Positions 44,949 to 53,849 of a stretch of 64,000 nt of DNA are shown here, piece after piece. The translations under genes were made by a program, and so were the position numbers. How positions within the stretch are numbered: the first letter of the stretch is position 1; every line of letters starts with the position of its first letter. This DNA is from Clostridium sp. JN-1 (GTDB taxonomy: Bacteria; Bacillota; Clostridia; Clostridiales; Clostridiaceae), in contig NZ_CP033465.1 of NCBI RefSeq assembly GCF_003718715.1, positions 1,178,001-1,242,000 of the forward strand, written 5' to 3'. The notes below the pieces were generated by a model that did no database searches, had not been told where the DNA came from, and was given only the letters and a program-made list of their open reading frames with translations.

Positions 44949-46685
44949 ATGACAAAGAGGAGTTTAAAGATATTGGCATTAATTGTATTCATACTTTCAA
45001 TGAGTCCTCTTGGAAAAGTTTTTGCAGCTGATAAGTATTATAATACGGTAAGAATATATGGACAAGATAGGTATGAAACATCTTTTAATATAGCTAAAAA
45101 CTTTGAAGACAAGACTTTTGACAATATAATATTAGCAAGTGGTAACAATTTTCCTGATGCATTAGCTGGCAGTGTACTCTCGAAAAAATTAAATGCACCT
45201 ATATTGCTTGTAGACAATATTGATTTTGACAATAATAAATATGCACAAAATTATATTTGCAATCATTTAAATAAGAATGGGAATATATACTCGTTAGGAG
45301 GAGAAGCATCTATAAGTTCAAGTTATTTAGAACAATTTAAAAAGCTTGGAAATTATAATTTCGTAAGGTTGGGAGGAAATAATAGATTTGATACTAATAT
45401 AGCAATAGTAAATGAGCTTAAAGTTAAAACTGGAACCCCCGTTGTAATTGTAAGTGGACAAGATTTTCCCGATGCACTTAGTATATCTAGTATAGCAGCT
45501 TCAAAGGGATATCCAATATTTATGAGTGATTCAAATACCCTACCTAATAAAATATCTCAAGAATTGTCCGTTATAAAACCATCAAAGGTATATATGATAG
45601 GCGGCAGCGGATCACTTTCAGAGAATGTTAAAAGTCAAATTTTAAATGCTGTTAAAGACTTGAATTCAAATAACGTGATAAGGATACAAGGAAGAGATAG
45701 ATATGAAACGTCCGTGAATATATGCAAGTATTTTAATTTGAATTCAAATTATATAGTGCTTGTTAGCGGCAGCAATTTTCCTGACGCATTATCTGGAAGT
45801 GCCTTAGCTGCTAAATTGAATTCCCCTATAATTTTAGTTGATGACAACAACATACAAAATCAAAAGGAATATATAGATTCTTCTAATTATAATAGAGTTA
45901 TAATACTTGGAGGTAATGCATCTGTAAATTCAAGTATTGAAGACAGCTTTTATGGAGAAAAATTAACTGTTGGCGGCGAATTTGATAAGGATGATAATAG
46001 CAAAATAGTTGATTACAAAATTGGAGATGTAATTGGAGATGGTTCTCAAGGAAATATAATACTTACAAATGATAAATATAATGTAAGTAAACTCATCATT
46101 CAAGATGAAAAGACTGGAAATATAATATCAAAAAAAGTATATAATGATTACTTTCCTGCAAGTGGAAAAATTGAATTAGCTGATGTAAGTGGAGATAAAG
46201 TTAAAGATATAATCGTAACTATGGAGTATGGCGGAAGTGCACATATGCAAGCTTGTGATATAGAAAGTTTTAAAGATGGAAATTTAACTCTTTTAGGAAC
46301 AAATATGAATGGGACAGCCTATTTCCCTATGAAAGAAGAAGATTTAACATTTTCGCTTCAAGATGAAAATGTACTAAGTATATATTCTAATATATCTAAA
46401 AAAAGTTATGAGGTAGATTTAGGTAAAGATAAATATATACAAAGTGCAAATGATTCAGGTAAAAAGATATACCCTTATATAGGACACGGGCCAAGATTTT
46501 TAAATCAGGATATAGATGGTGATGGTTCAAATGAAATAGGAGTATACCAAGATATATCTGGAGAAAATCATGATGATATCATAGCTAGTTTTATAACATA
46601 TTATAAATACCAAAAAAATAATAAGTGGAAACCGGTAGATTGCAGCATCTACAGCAATTACCCAATAGCACAAGTTCAAAAATAA
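44949..46685 (+). CDS. Secreted cell-wall-binding repeat 2 protein
   Basis: Protein of 578 aa. A signal peptide (KRSLKILALIVFILSMSPLG, cleavage near VFAA-D) is followed by three CWB2 domains, starting VRIYGQDRYETS, FVRLGGNNRFDT and VIRIQGRDRYETS (near 33, 136, 241). These anchor proteins to the wall through anionic polymer in clostridia. The C-terminal 230 residues carry FG-GAP/VCBS-like repeats with Asp-rich loops (DVIGDGSQGN, DVSGDKVKD, DIDGDGSNEI). That region may bind calcium or a ligand; its function is unknown. Confidence 0.9.
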   Translation: MTKRSLKILALIVFILSMSPLGKVFAADKYYNTVRIYGQDRYETSFNIAKNFEDKTFDNIILASGNNFPDALAGSVLSKKLNAPILLVDNIDFDNNKYAQNYICNHLNKNGNIYSLGGEASISSSYLEQFKKLGNYNFVRLGGNNRFDTNIAIVNELKVKTGTPVVIVSGQDFPDALSISSIAASKGYPIFMSDSNTLPNKISQELSVIKPSKVYMIGGSGSLSENVKSQILNAVKDLNSNNVIRIQGRDRYETSVNICKYFNLNSNYIVLVSGSNFPDALSGSALAAKLNSPIILVDDNNIQNQKEYIDSSNYNRVIILGGNASVNSSIEDSFYGEKLTVGGEFDKDDNSKIVDYKIGDVIGDGSQGNIILTNDKYNVSKLIIQDEKTGNIISKKVYNDYFPASGKIELADVSGDKVKDIIVTMEYGGSAHMQACDIESFKDGNLTLLGTNMNGTAYFPMKEEDLTFSLQDENVLSIYSNISKKSYEVDLGKDKYIQSANDSGKKIYPYIGHGPRFLNQDIDGDGSNEIGVYQDISGENHDDIIASFITYYKYQKNNKWKPVDCSIYSNYPIAQVQK

Positions 46686-46722
46686 AGTAGGGAGATACTT
46701 AGTGTACCTCCCATTTATAAAC

Positions 46723-47922
46723 CTACTTCATTGATTCTATAATATTGTCCGCAATGGCATCTATTGAATCCTTAGAATCTTCTTTCATAGATGAGCTTAT
46801 TGTCATGCTGCTATCTAAGATAGTCATTTCTTTCATACCATCTAAGAGTTCACGCATTAATTTAGCAGATTGAGGAGCCCATGTGCCATTTTCTATAAGA
46901 GTAAAAGTTCTTTTCTGAAGATTTAATGCTTTCATATCCATTAGATAGTTGAGCATTGGTGGATAGATTTTCAAGTTATAGGTTACAGAAGCAAGAACTA
47001 TATGACTATACTTGAATGTCTCAGAAATTAAATAGGAGACATGAGTTTTTGAAACATCATACATAACCACATTAGTCATTCCTTTTTCAACTAGCCTTGT
47101 TGCTAAAATGCTGGCGGCAGCTTCTGTATTGCCATACATTGATGCATAAACTATCATTACACCTTTTTCCTCGGGTTCATAACGGCTCCATTTGTCGTAT
47201 TTATCTAAAAAGTATCCAATATCATTACGCCATACCGGTCCATGTAGTGGGCAAATAAACTTAATGTCAAGTGCAGATGCCTTTTTCAAAAGACTTTGAA
47301 CCTGAGGACCATACTTGCCTACAATATTTGTATAATATCTTCTAGCATCGTCAATCCAGTCGCGGTCAAAGTTTACCTCGTCATTAAATAACTTACCGTC
47401 TAAGGCACCGAAAGAACCGAAGGCATCAGCTGAAAATAGTACGCCGTTAGTAGTGTCATATGTTACCATAGCTTCTGGCCAGTGTACCATTGGAGCAGCT
47501 ACAAATGCAACTTTATGTTTTCCAAATGACATAGTATCTCCTTCTTTGACTTCTGTTACTTTGTCATCGATAGGAAAACCAAATTGATGCATGAACATAG
47601 ACGCTTTTTTAGTGCATAAAATTTTTATGTTTGGGTAGCGAAGAATAATTTCTTCAATGCAAGCTGCATGATCTGGTTCAACATGGTTGAGTACCATATA
47701 ATCTAAAGGTTTGCCACCAAGAACAGCTTGAATATTCTCAATGAACTGACGGCAAATTGACCAGTCTACCGTATCAAAAAGTACTGTTTTTTTATCTAAA
47801 AGTACATAAGAATTGTAGGAAACACCCCTTGGAATAGGGTGAATATTTTCAAATAGGGCAAGACGATGATCATTGCCACCAACCCAATAAAGATCTTCAG
47901 TTATTTTTCTAACACAATACAT
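46723..47922 (-). CDS. fprA: FprA-type flavodiiron protein
   Basis: Protein of 399 aa. The N-terminal beta-lactamase-like domain has the diiron ligand motif NHVEPDHAACIEEI (near 79), the later His in APMVHWPE and CPLHGPVW. The C-terminal flavodoxin domain starts MIVYASMYGNTEAAASIL (near 255). Such enzymes reduce O2 (or NO) to water with electrons from rubredoxin. The gene lies 64 bases after a gene ending in a rubredoxin domain, on the same strand, so it is probably co-transcribed. Confidence 0.95.
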   Translation of the reverse strand: MYCVRKITEDLYWVGGNDHRLALFENIHPIPRGVSYNSYVLLDKKTVLFDTVDWSICRQFIENIQAVLGGKPLDYMVLNHVEPDHAACIEEIILRYPNIKILCTKKASMFMHQFGFPIDDKVTEVKEGDTMSFGKHKVAFVAAPMVHWPEAMVTYDTTNGVLFSADAFGSFGALDGKLFNDEVNFDRDWIDDARRYYTNIVGKYGPQVQSLLKKASALDIKFICPLHGPVWRNDIGYFLDKYDKWSRYEPEEKGVMIVYASMYGNTEAAASILATRLVEKGMTNVVMYDVSKTHVSYLISETFKYSHIVLASVTYNLKIYPPMLNYLMDMKALNLQKRTFTLIENGTWAPQSAKLMRELLDGMKEMTILDSSMTISSSMKEDSKDSIDAIADNIIESMK

Positions 47923-47986
47923 ATATTAATACTCCTTTACATTAAAAAATTATTTACTAGTATTTACTATAAATTATAAACCATAA

Positions 47987-49894
47987 TCAAATTTCTATAA
48001 ACATGTTTTTTTCTTCGCCGCAAGCAGGGCAGGTCCATTCATTAGGTATATTTTCAAAAAGTGTACCCGGAGCTATTTCACCTTCAGGATCACCAGAACC
48101 AGGATCATATTCATAACCACATCCATTGCAGACATAATGTTTCCAAGTTGGAACGACTTTCTTTGGAACAGCTCTCTTCATCTTCTTCATTGGAGGAGCT
48201 TCTTTCTTTGGTTCCCCATTATCTAAAGCAGCAGTGAGCAGTGGTAAAATTTCTTTTAGGTCACCGACGATACCATAATCTGCATTTTTGAAAATTTTTG
48301 CATTAGGATTGATATTTATAGCGACAATTGTAGCAGCGTCTTTTATACCTTTCAAATGCTGACCTGCACCTGAAATTCCACAGGCTATATAAAGATTTCC
48401 ATTAAATTTTTGACCAGACATACCAACATAACGATTAAGTGGTACATACTTAAGAGTTTCAGCTACTGGACGCGAAGAACCTATAGCTGCGCCAGCTTGA
48501 ACTGCCAAATCTTTTATAAGCTTCATATTTTCTTTTTCACCTATGCCCATGCCTACGCTGACTACTCTTTCAGCCTTACTGATAGGAGTATCTAAAGGTA
48601 TTCCTACTGTGAAATCATAGCCATCTTTTTTAAGAGCTTCCACAAGAGAGGTAACTTTTTCCTCAGGACTTCCTTTCTTGAAAATCACTTTTTTACGATA
48701 ACCTGCTGCAGGTTGATTTTGAGGAACTTTACCTGTGTGTTCGTTTTTTGGTGTTTTGCCTATGATGTGGGAAGCTATAACAACACGTTGAATTTCATTA
48801 GTTCCCTCATATATTGTGCAAATTTTAGCATCTCTATATGCACGCTCAACTTCCATGCCCTTAAGATAACCACTTCCGCCAAATATCTGAAGAGCATCAT
48901 TGACAATCTCAAGACAAACGTCAGAAGTATATTGTTTTGCCATGGCAGCTTCCATACTGTAAGGCTCATGATTTCCTTTTAGTTCTGCTGCACTGTAAAC
49001 AAGAAATCTAGCTGCTCTAAGCTTTGTAGCCATATCTGCCAGCTTGAATGAGATGACTTGCTGTCTGCATATAGGTTTGCCAAACTGAATTCTCTCTTTT
49101 GAATATTCAAGTGCATGTTCATAAGCACCTTGTGCAATGCCAAGAGCTTGAGCTGCAATACCAATACGACCGCCATCTAATGTAGACATGGCAATCTTAA
49201 AACCTTCACCTTCTTTACCTAAGAGATTTTCCTTAGGAACTTTCACATCATTGAAAATTAGCTCTGAAGTAGCAGAAGAACGAATACCCATCTTGTCATA
49301 ATGTTTACCGAAACTAAAGCCTTCCCAGCCTTTTTCCACAATAAAAGCACTTATGCCGTGAGTACCAGTATTTGGTGTAGTAACTGCAAAAATAACGTAA
49401 GTATCAGCTTCTCCTCCATTGGTGATAAAGATCTTTTCCCCGTTTAAAATATAATAATCGCCGTCTAAAACAGCAGTGGTTTCTGTACCGCCAGCATCAC
49501 TGCCGGCATTTTCTTCAGTAAGACCAAATGCACCAAGCTTTTCTCCTCTTGCTAGTGGAACCAAATATTTCTTTTTCTGCTCATCTGTGCCGTAAGCAGC
49601 AATTGGATATGTCCCCAAAGATGTGTGAGCAGAGAGAATTACACCTGTGCCGCCATCTACTCTTGATAATTCCTCAACAGCAATTGCATAACTTAATACA
49701 TCTAATCCTGCACCGCCATATTCCTTTGAATATGGTATTCCCATCATACCTATATCAGCTAACTTATGGATTACTTCTGAAGGAAACTTATTTTCTTGAT
49801 CTAACATAAATGCAATAGGTTTAACTTCATCTTCAGCAAATCCTCTGATTTTTGATCTCAAATCTTCATATTGTTTTGTAGTTTTAAAAAACAT
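47987..49894 (-). CDS. Acyl-CoA dehydrogenase - EtfA FAD domain - rubredoxin fusion
   Basis: Protein of 635 aa with start at ATG 49894, placed seven bases after GGGAGG; five extra residues upstream are not needed. Residues about 1-380 form an acyl-CoA dehydrogenase with GLTEENAGSDAGGT and the catalytic Glu in IYEGTNEIQRVVIA. Residues about 400-560 match only the C-terminal FAD-binding domain of electron-transfer flavoprotein alpha (GAAIGSSRPVAE, GMSGQKF, ACGISGAGQH, AININPNAKIFKNADYGIVGD). The last 51 residues are rubredoxin (CNGCGYEYDPGSGDPEGEIAPG and WTCPACG). No EtfB gene is near. The fusion suggests a direct route from acyl-CoA through FAD to rubredoxin, and then to FprA. Confidence 0.92.
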   Translation of the reverse strand: MFFKTTKQYEDLRSKIRGFAEDEVKPIAFMLDQENKFPSEVIHKLADIGMMGIPYSKEYGGAGLDVLSYAIAVEELSRVDGGTGVILSAHTSLGTYPIAAYGTDEQKKKYLVPLARGEKLGAFGLTEENAGSDAGGTETTAVLDGDYYILNGEKIFITNGGEADTYVIFAVTTPNTGTHGISAFIVEKGWEGFSFGKHYDKMGIRSSATSELIFNDVKVPKENLLGKEGEGFKIAMSTLDGGRIGIAAQALGIAQGAYEHALEYSKERIQFGKPICRQQVISFKLADMATKLRAARFLVYSAAELKGNHEPYSMEAAMAKQYTSDVCLEIVNDALQIFGGSGYLKGMEVERAYRDAKICTIYEGTNEIQRVVIASHIIGKTPKNEHTGKVPQNQPAAGYRKKVIFKKGSPEEKVTSLVEALKKDGYDFTVGIPLDTPISKAERVVSVGMGIGEKENMKLIKDLAVQAGAAIGSSRPVAETLKYVPLNRYVGMSGQKFNGNLYIACGISGAGQHLKGIKDAATIVAININPNAKIFKNADYGIVGDLKEILPLLTAALDNGEPKKEAPPMKKMKRAVPKKVVPTWKHYVCNGCGYEYDPGSGDPEGEIAPGTLFENIPNEWTCPACGEEKNMFIEI

Positions 49895-49910
49895 AAAGGC
49901 ACCTCCCATA

Positions 49911-49961
49911 AATGTATACCTAAATTGTATAGTTACATTGTATATCTAAATGGTATACATT
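49911..49961. promoter_or_regulatory. Operator-like cluster upstream of the acyl-CoA dehydrogenase fusion
   Basis: AATGTATACC (49911-49920) is inverted as GGTATACATT (49952-49961). Two TTGTATA units lie in between. The cluster is in the 5' region of the fusion gene, starting 17 bases upstream of its start codon. It may bind a TetR-type repressor (inference). Confidence 0.45.
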
Positions 49962-50010
49962 TCAATATATAATTTCTATTATTTTGCGAAAAATAAAAAA
50001 ATAGGATATT

Positions 50011-50190
50011 AAAAACAGAGGACAGTGAAGGTTGATTTTTTGCTAACGCAAAAAAATCTTTAAATTTATATAAGTTAGCAATGTTTCGCTTTAGCAAAAC
50101 GAGTTATCAAAAATTCAAATTAAAGATTTTTCGCAGTATAGCGGAGAAAAATCCTCCTTCTCTGTCAATTGTCCTCTGTCCTCTGTCCTC
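50011..50190. repeat. Family A dispersed repeat, copy 2
   Basis: It has the same layout and orientation as copy 1: ACAGAGGACAGTGAAGG on the left, the hairpin GTTTCGCTTTAGC, and CAATTGTCCTCTGTCCTCTG on the right. The left array is shorter than in copy 1. The flanks and the stretch to 50424 are AT-rich. Confidence 0.85.
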
Positions 50191-50303
50191 TAAAAAAATA
50201 TTGCATTGCAATATTTTTATATTACGAATTACAGTACTTGCAATAAGGTAGTGATAGAGGCAATTGTTAAATGAGGAAGTCTATAAAATTTATTTGTAAT
50301 AAG

Positions 50304-50340
50304 TTGTTAACAATATTGACACCTTAATGAAACAATTGTT
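50304..50340. promoter_or_regulatory. Two 10-bp palindromes near the next gene's promoter
   Basis: TTGTTAACAA (50304-50313) and AACAATTGTT (50331-50340) flank a TTGACA at 50316-50321. The palindromes could be operators. A clear -10 box at normal spacing is not seen. Confidence 0.35.
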
Positions 50341-50424
50341 GGATAATATAATAAGTAATGTGCTGCAGCAGAAATAATGAAATTTATAATATAACCATTA
50401 AGGTAGAAGTGGAGATAAACTATA

Positions 50425-50883
50425 ATGAAAATTAAAGGTAAGAAAGTATTAAAAAAATCAAAAAAGTCTTCTTTTTCAAAATTTTTAACTATTGCTGCTT
50501 TAGTTGTAGCAATACTTGGAATAGCATCATTAGCTAATAATATTTACTTATTTACAAAGACTGTAAATCAATATGTAGCTCAAGGATATCCTGCAAGTGT
50601 TGTTGTTAAACAGCTTCTTTTAGCACAATTGCTTCCAGGAGTATGTGAACCAATTGCTGTATATGGAGGAATTGCAGTTGTTTTATTAGCTGTGAAAATA
50701 ATCAATCAAAAAGTCTTAAAATGTTTAGAATTATTAACTCCAGCTGAAGTTAGTGATAATATTAATGCTGAGACTAAGGAAGATAGCGAAAGTTTTGCAG
50801 AAAGTGATACGAAACAAAATCCTGTTAGCATTGATATTGATAATGAAGAAAAAGATAAGCAATTACAAGCTAGTAAAGCTTAA
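50425..50883 (+). CDS. Small membrane protein of unknown function
   Basis: Protein of 152 aa. A very basic N-terminus (KGKKVLKKSKKSS) is followed by a membrane helix (FLTIAALVVAILGIASLANNI), an outer loop, a second helix (VCEPIAVYGGIAVVLLAVKII) and an acidic, Ser/Asp-rich tail of about 60 residues. I do not recognise a family. GTGGAG precedes ATG 50425 at a suitable distance. Codon use looks normal for the window. It is single, with family A upstream and family B downstream. Confidence 0.65.
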   Translation: MKIKGKKVLKKSKKSSFSKFLTIAALVVAILGIASLANNIYLFTKTVNQYVAQGYPASVVVKQLLLAQLLPGVCEPIAVYGGIAVVLLAVKIINQKVLKCLELLTPAEVSDNINAETKEDSESFAESDTKQNPVSIDIDNEEKDKQLQASKA

Positions 50884-50903
50884 TTAAAATAAATAGATTT
50901 TTA

Positions 50904-51150
50904 TAGTTTTAAACTTGGTTTACACTCCGGGGTATGCTGCCAAACTTCAGCACGATAAATACTTTTAATCATTCTAAGGCTCAATATTTTGAAAATCTAA
51001 TAAACATTGATAAGCTCGCACCTCAGACAATATCAATGTTTATAGATTTTCTAAAATACTTCGCCAAGAATTATAAAAAAAGTTTTTACAGTGTCAAAGG
51101 CTGTATATATTTCCCAGAGCGTAAGTTAGGCTGCAATCTAGAAACCCCAT
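50904..51150. repeat. Family B long-palindrome element, copy 2
   Basis: It begins AAACTTGGTTTACACTCCGG and repeats copy 1 almost base for base for about 160 bases through the left arm and loop. The right arm has decayed (the block pairing with GGCTCAATATTTT is now AAAATACTTCGCC). It ends CTAGAAACCCCATAT. The reading frame inside it (50934-51173) follows the repeat and is not considered a gene. Confidence 0.82.
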
Positions 51151-51171
51151 ATGACGAATTACCAATATATT

Positions 51172-51360
51172 AAAAGGACTTGGAAATATCATGTTAGAGG
51201 CATTAATTATGCATCTTATTAAGATATATAATTGTAATGAAATTTATTTAAGTCTTTATGAAGACAATAAGTGAGCTCTGCATTTATATCAAAAGTTTGG
51301 ATTTCAGTTTAATGGGGAGTTAGATATCAATGGGGAAAAAGTAATGGCAAAGGTATTGTA
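51172..51360 (+). pseudogene. GNAT acetyltransferase C-terminal relic
   Basis: The reading frame gives KGLGNIMLEALIMHLIK, EIYLSLYEDNK, an in-frame TGA, then ALHLYQKFGFQFNGEL and the end. The pattern (acetyl-CoA loop KGxG, then YEDN-ALHLYEKxGFxxxGEL) is the C-terminal half of a GNAT enzyme such as BltD-type polyamine acetyltransferases. The N-terminal half is missing, just where family B copy 2 ends. A stop sits in place of a residue before ALHLY. Confidence 0.75.
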
Positions 51361-51373
51361 AATGCTACTTTAT

Positions 51374-51734
51374 TTCATTCCATTCTAGATTTTAAAGCTT
51401 CAGCCGCGGAAATTCTATTTATCTTTCGTCTTTAGTTCCTAAGTAATCCTTAAATTTGGATATTTTATCATCTAAATTGCTTTTATCACTATTAAATCTT
51501 ACAGCATAAAAACTATTGCCTTTATTTAGAGTGTTAAAATCAGTTTCTCCGATTCCATGAAATGCACCGGTCATAAATGGATTATCTTCTACTGCATTAG
51601 CAAATACTACAAGCTTGGCACAGCCTATGCTGTCTGCATCTTTTGTGAAATAAGCAGTTCTTTTTATTATTCTACCCATGTCTCTTAACAGCATCCATTT
51701 TTAGTGTTTCCATTATGTTATTAAAATTAATCAT
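51374..51734 (-). pseudogene. UPF0210 (DUF711) relic joined to an FtsX-like permease tail
   Basis: From ATG 51734 (AAGGAG upstream at 51744) the frame reads [12 protein letters not shown], which matches the UPF0210 N-terminus. It jumps straight to MDAVK, a frameshift, then [14 protein letters not shown] and [27 protein letters not shown], the C-terminal third of UPF0210. About 200 middle residues are missing. After GIGE the text is foreign. At 51374-51425, in another frame, [17 protein letters not shown] appears, identical in part to the tail of the ABC permease relic at 57.5 kb. It is non-functional. Confidence 0.8.
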
Positions 51735-51798
51735 TGGTTCTAACTCCTTATAATTATAATTTTGTACATTAAAAAATATTATCATGGATCAGTAATAT

Positions 51799-51835
51799 GA
51801 CAAAAATAAAAGAGACTAAAGTTAAACTTAGTCCC
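51799..51835 (-). terminator. Riboswitch expression-platform terminator
   Basis: On the minus strand, GGGACTAAG pairs with CTTTAGTCTC, followed by TTTTATTTTTG. It lies between the glycine aptamer and the relic gene. Confidence 0.75.
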
Positions 51836-51887
51836 TGGAAAGCAAGATTTTCAAAGCAAAAAATAGATAGCTATTTTCTGCCTAAAA

Positions 51888-51978
51888 TCCCCTGTCATTT
51901 TACCTGAGAGCTTCACCAAAATATTTTTTGGTTTTCCCCTTCGGTGCTCAATTGAGTCTCTCCAGAGGTTCGTCCAAT
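51888..51978 (-). ncRNA. Glycine riboswitch, single aptamer
   Basis: The minus strand carries the conserved blocks in order: GGACGAACCTCTGGAGAGACT, then CACCGAAGGGG, an AT-rich hairpin, and GCTCTCAGGTAAAATGACAG. These are the core of the glycine aptamer. I see one full aptamer, not the usual tandem pair. It is upstream of a terminator and the decayed UPF0210 gene. In other clostridia glycine riboswitches control glycine cleavage or export genes; none is here. Confidence 0.9.
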
Positions 51979-52270
51979 AACGGTTTAATAAAATTATTCC
52001 GCTAAATTCATCCAATCCGTATTAAATTGTTTAATAAAATCCTAACATAAACATTAATTTAAGTCAATTTTCATATTTTGTTTATTTTTGTAATGAAACC
52101 ATTTTCAACTAGAAAGTTTCTACAAAAATCTTGCATTTTGAACTGTATTTAAAACTTTAAATATTTTTAGCTTTTAAAAAATTATTAACTTGCTAAAAAA
52201 AATTGCAAAACAGCTTAATGTTAACGTTTAGACTTTATAATTAGAATTTTTGTATATATATAAAATACAT
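51979..52270. other. Gap between the glycine riboswitch and thr promoter
   Basis: AT-rich. The riboswitch promoter should lie here on the minus strand. No gene or leader peptide is evident. Confidence 0.5.
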
Positions 52271-52299
52271 TTGACTTTTATACAAAAACATTATAAAGT
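52271..52299 (+). promoter_or_regulatory. Promoter of the threonine operon
   Basis: TTGACT (52271-52276), a 17-base spacer, then TAAAGT (52294-52299). No T-box or attenuator is visible in the 60 bases to thrC. Confidence 0.55.
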
Positions 52300-52359
52300 A
52301 TTACTCAATACACTATTTAAAAAGTAAATGACATTAACTGTAAAAGGGAGGCTAATAAG

Positions 52360-53841
52360 TTGTTATATAGAAGTACTAGGGGAAAGGGAAAAGCTGTGGA
52401 AGCATCTTCAGCAATAATTAGAGGTATAGCTGAAGATGGAGGATTATATGTGCCAGAGCAATTTCCAAAAATCACAAAATCTTTTAGAGAGCTGGGAAAT
52501 ATGACCTATAAGGAACTTGCATTTTATATTATTAAAAAGTATTTTGATGATTTTAGTGATGCTGAACTTAAAGAATGTATAGACAAAGCTTATGATGAAA
52601 AGTTTGAAAATTCTTATATAGCGCCATTAACCTATAAGGCAGGAGCATATTTTTTAGAGCTTTATCATGGAAAGACATTAGCTTTTAAGGATATGGCATT
52701 AAGTATACTTCCGCATCTTTTAAAAACATCAGCAGATAAAGCAGGCATAACGAAAGAAATAGTTATACTTACAGCTACATCAGGAGATACCGGAAAGGCT
52801 GCATTAGAAGGCTTTAACAGTGTTGATAAAACAAAAATTGTAGTTTTTTATCCAAAGGATGGAGTAAGTGAAATTCAAAAGAGACAAATGACTACACAGG
52901 AAGGAAAAAATACCTTTGTAGTTGGTATAGATGGCAATTTCGATGATGCACAAAATGGAGTTAAGGAGATATTTGGTGATAAGGCCTTTAATGAATTATT
53001 AAATAAAAATAATTATATGCTTTCTTCGGCAAACTCCATAAACATAGGAAGATTAGTGCCTCAGGTGGTCTATTATGTTTATTCATATGCAAGTCTTTTA
53101 AAGAATAAAAAAATACAGGAAGGAGAGAGCATAAATGTAGTTGTACCAACAGGAAACTTTGGCAACATATTGGCGGCTTTTTATGCTAAGAAAATGGGAG
53201 TACCACTTGGGAAATTGATTTGTGCATCTAACGAAAATAAGGTGCTTACAGATTTCATAAATACGGGGATTTATGATAGAAGAAGGGAATTTTTCGTAAC
53301 AAACTCTCCTTCTATGGATATTTTAATATCCAGCAATTTAGAAAGATTCTTATATGAAATAAGCGGCAGAGACGGGGAGTTTATAAATAATCTCATGAAT
53401 AGACTTAAAGAAGAAGGAAGGTATGAGATAACTGAAGAAATGAAGGAAAAGTTAAAGATACTATATGGAGACTTTGCTGACGAAAAGGAAACTCTTGCAG
53501 CAATTAAAAAGGTCTACGAAACTTCTAAATATATCATAGATACACATACTGCAGTAGCTTATGAGGTTTATGAAAAGTATAAGAAAAATACATATGATGA
53601 TAGTACTACTGTAATAGCATCTACAGCAAGTCCATTTAAGTTCCCAAGGAGTATAAACGAGGCTTTAAATTTTGCAGACAGCAGTGCTGCGGATTTTGAT
53701 ATGGTACAAGTCCTATCTAAGAAGATGAACTTGAAAATACCTAGAGGAATAGAGGGGTTAGAGAAAAAAGAAATTCGTCATAAAGTAACCTGTAAAAGGG
53801 GTGAGATGAGAAAAGTAATTAAAAATTTTTTAGGGGTGTAG
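52360..53841 (+). CDS. thrC: Threonine synthase
   Basis: Protein of 493 aa, the long (fungal/enterobacterial-like) threonine synthase type. The start is TTG 52360 with GGGAGG nine bases upstream. The PLP-lysine region is [18 protein letters not shown] (near 105), with [15 protein letters not shown] (near 145) and [20 protein letters not shown] (near 260). It converts phosphohomoserine to threonine. It is the first gene of the operon thrC-thrB-aspartokinase-hom. Confidence 0.95.
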   Translation: MLYRSTRGKGKAVEASSAIIRGIAEDGGLYVPEQFPKITKSFRELGNMTYKELAFYIIKKYFDDFSDAELKECIDKAYDEKFENSYIAPLTYKAGAYFLELYHGKTLAFKDMALSILPHLLKTSADKAGITKEIVILTATSGDTGKAALEGFNSVDKTKIVVFYPKDGVSEIQKRQMTTQEGKNTFVVGIDGNFDDAQNGVKEIFGDKAFNELLNKNNYMLSSANSINIGRLVPQVVYYVYSYASLLKNKKIQEGESINVVVPTGNFGNILAAFYAKKMGVPLGKLICASNENKVLTDFINTGIYDRRREFFVTNSPSMDILISSNLERFLYEISGRDGEFINNLMNRLKEEGRYEITEEMKEKLKILYGDFADEKETLAAIKKVYETSKYIIDTHTAVAYEVYEKYKKNTYDDSTTVIASTASPFKFPRSINEALNFADSSAADFDMVQVLSKKMNLKIPRGIEGLEKKEIRHKVTCKRGEMRKVIKNFLGV

Positions 53842-53849
53842 GTGATATT

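Noticed and set aside
50934-51173. 79-residue reading frame
   Set aside because: It lies wholly within family B copy 2 and its frame is not kept in copy 1.
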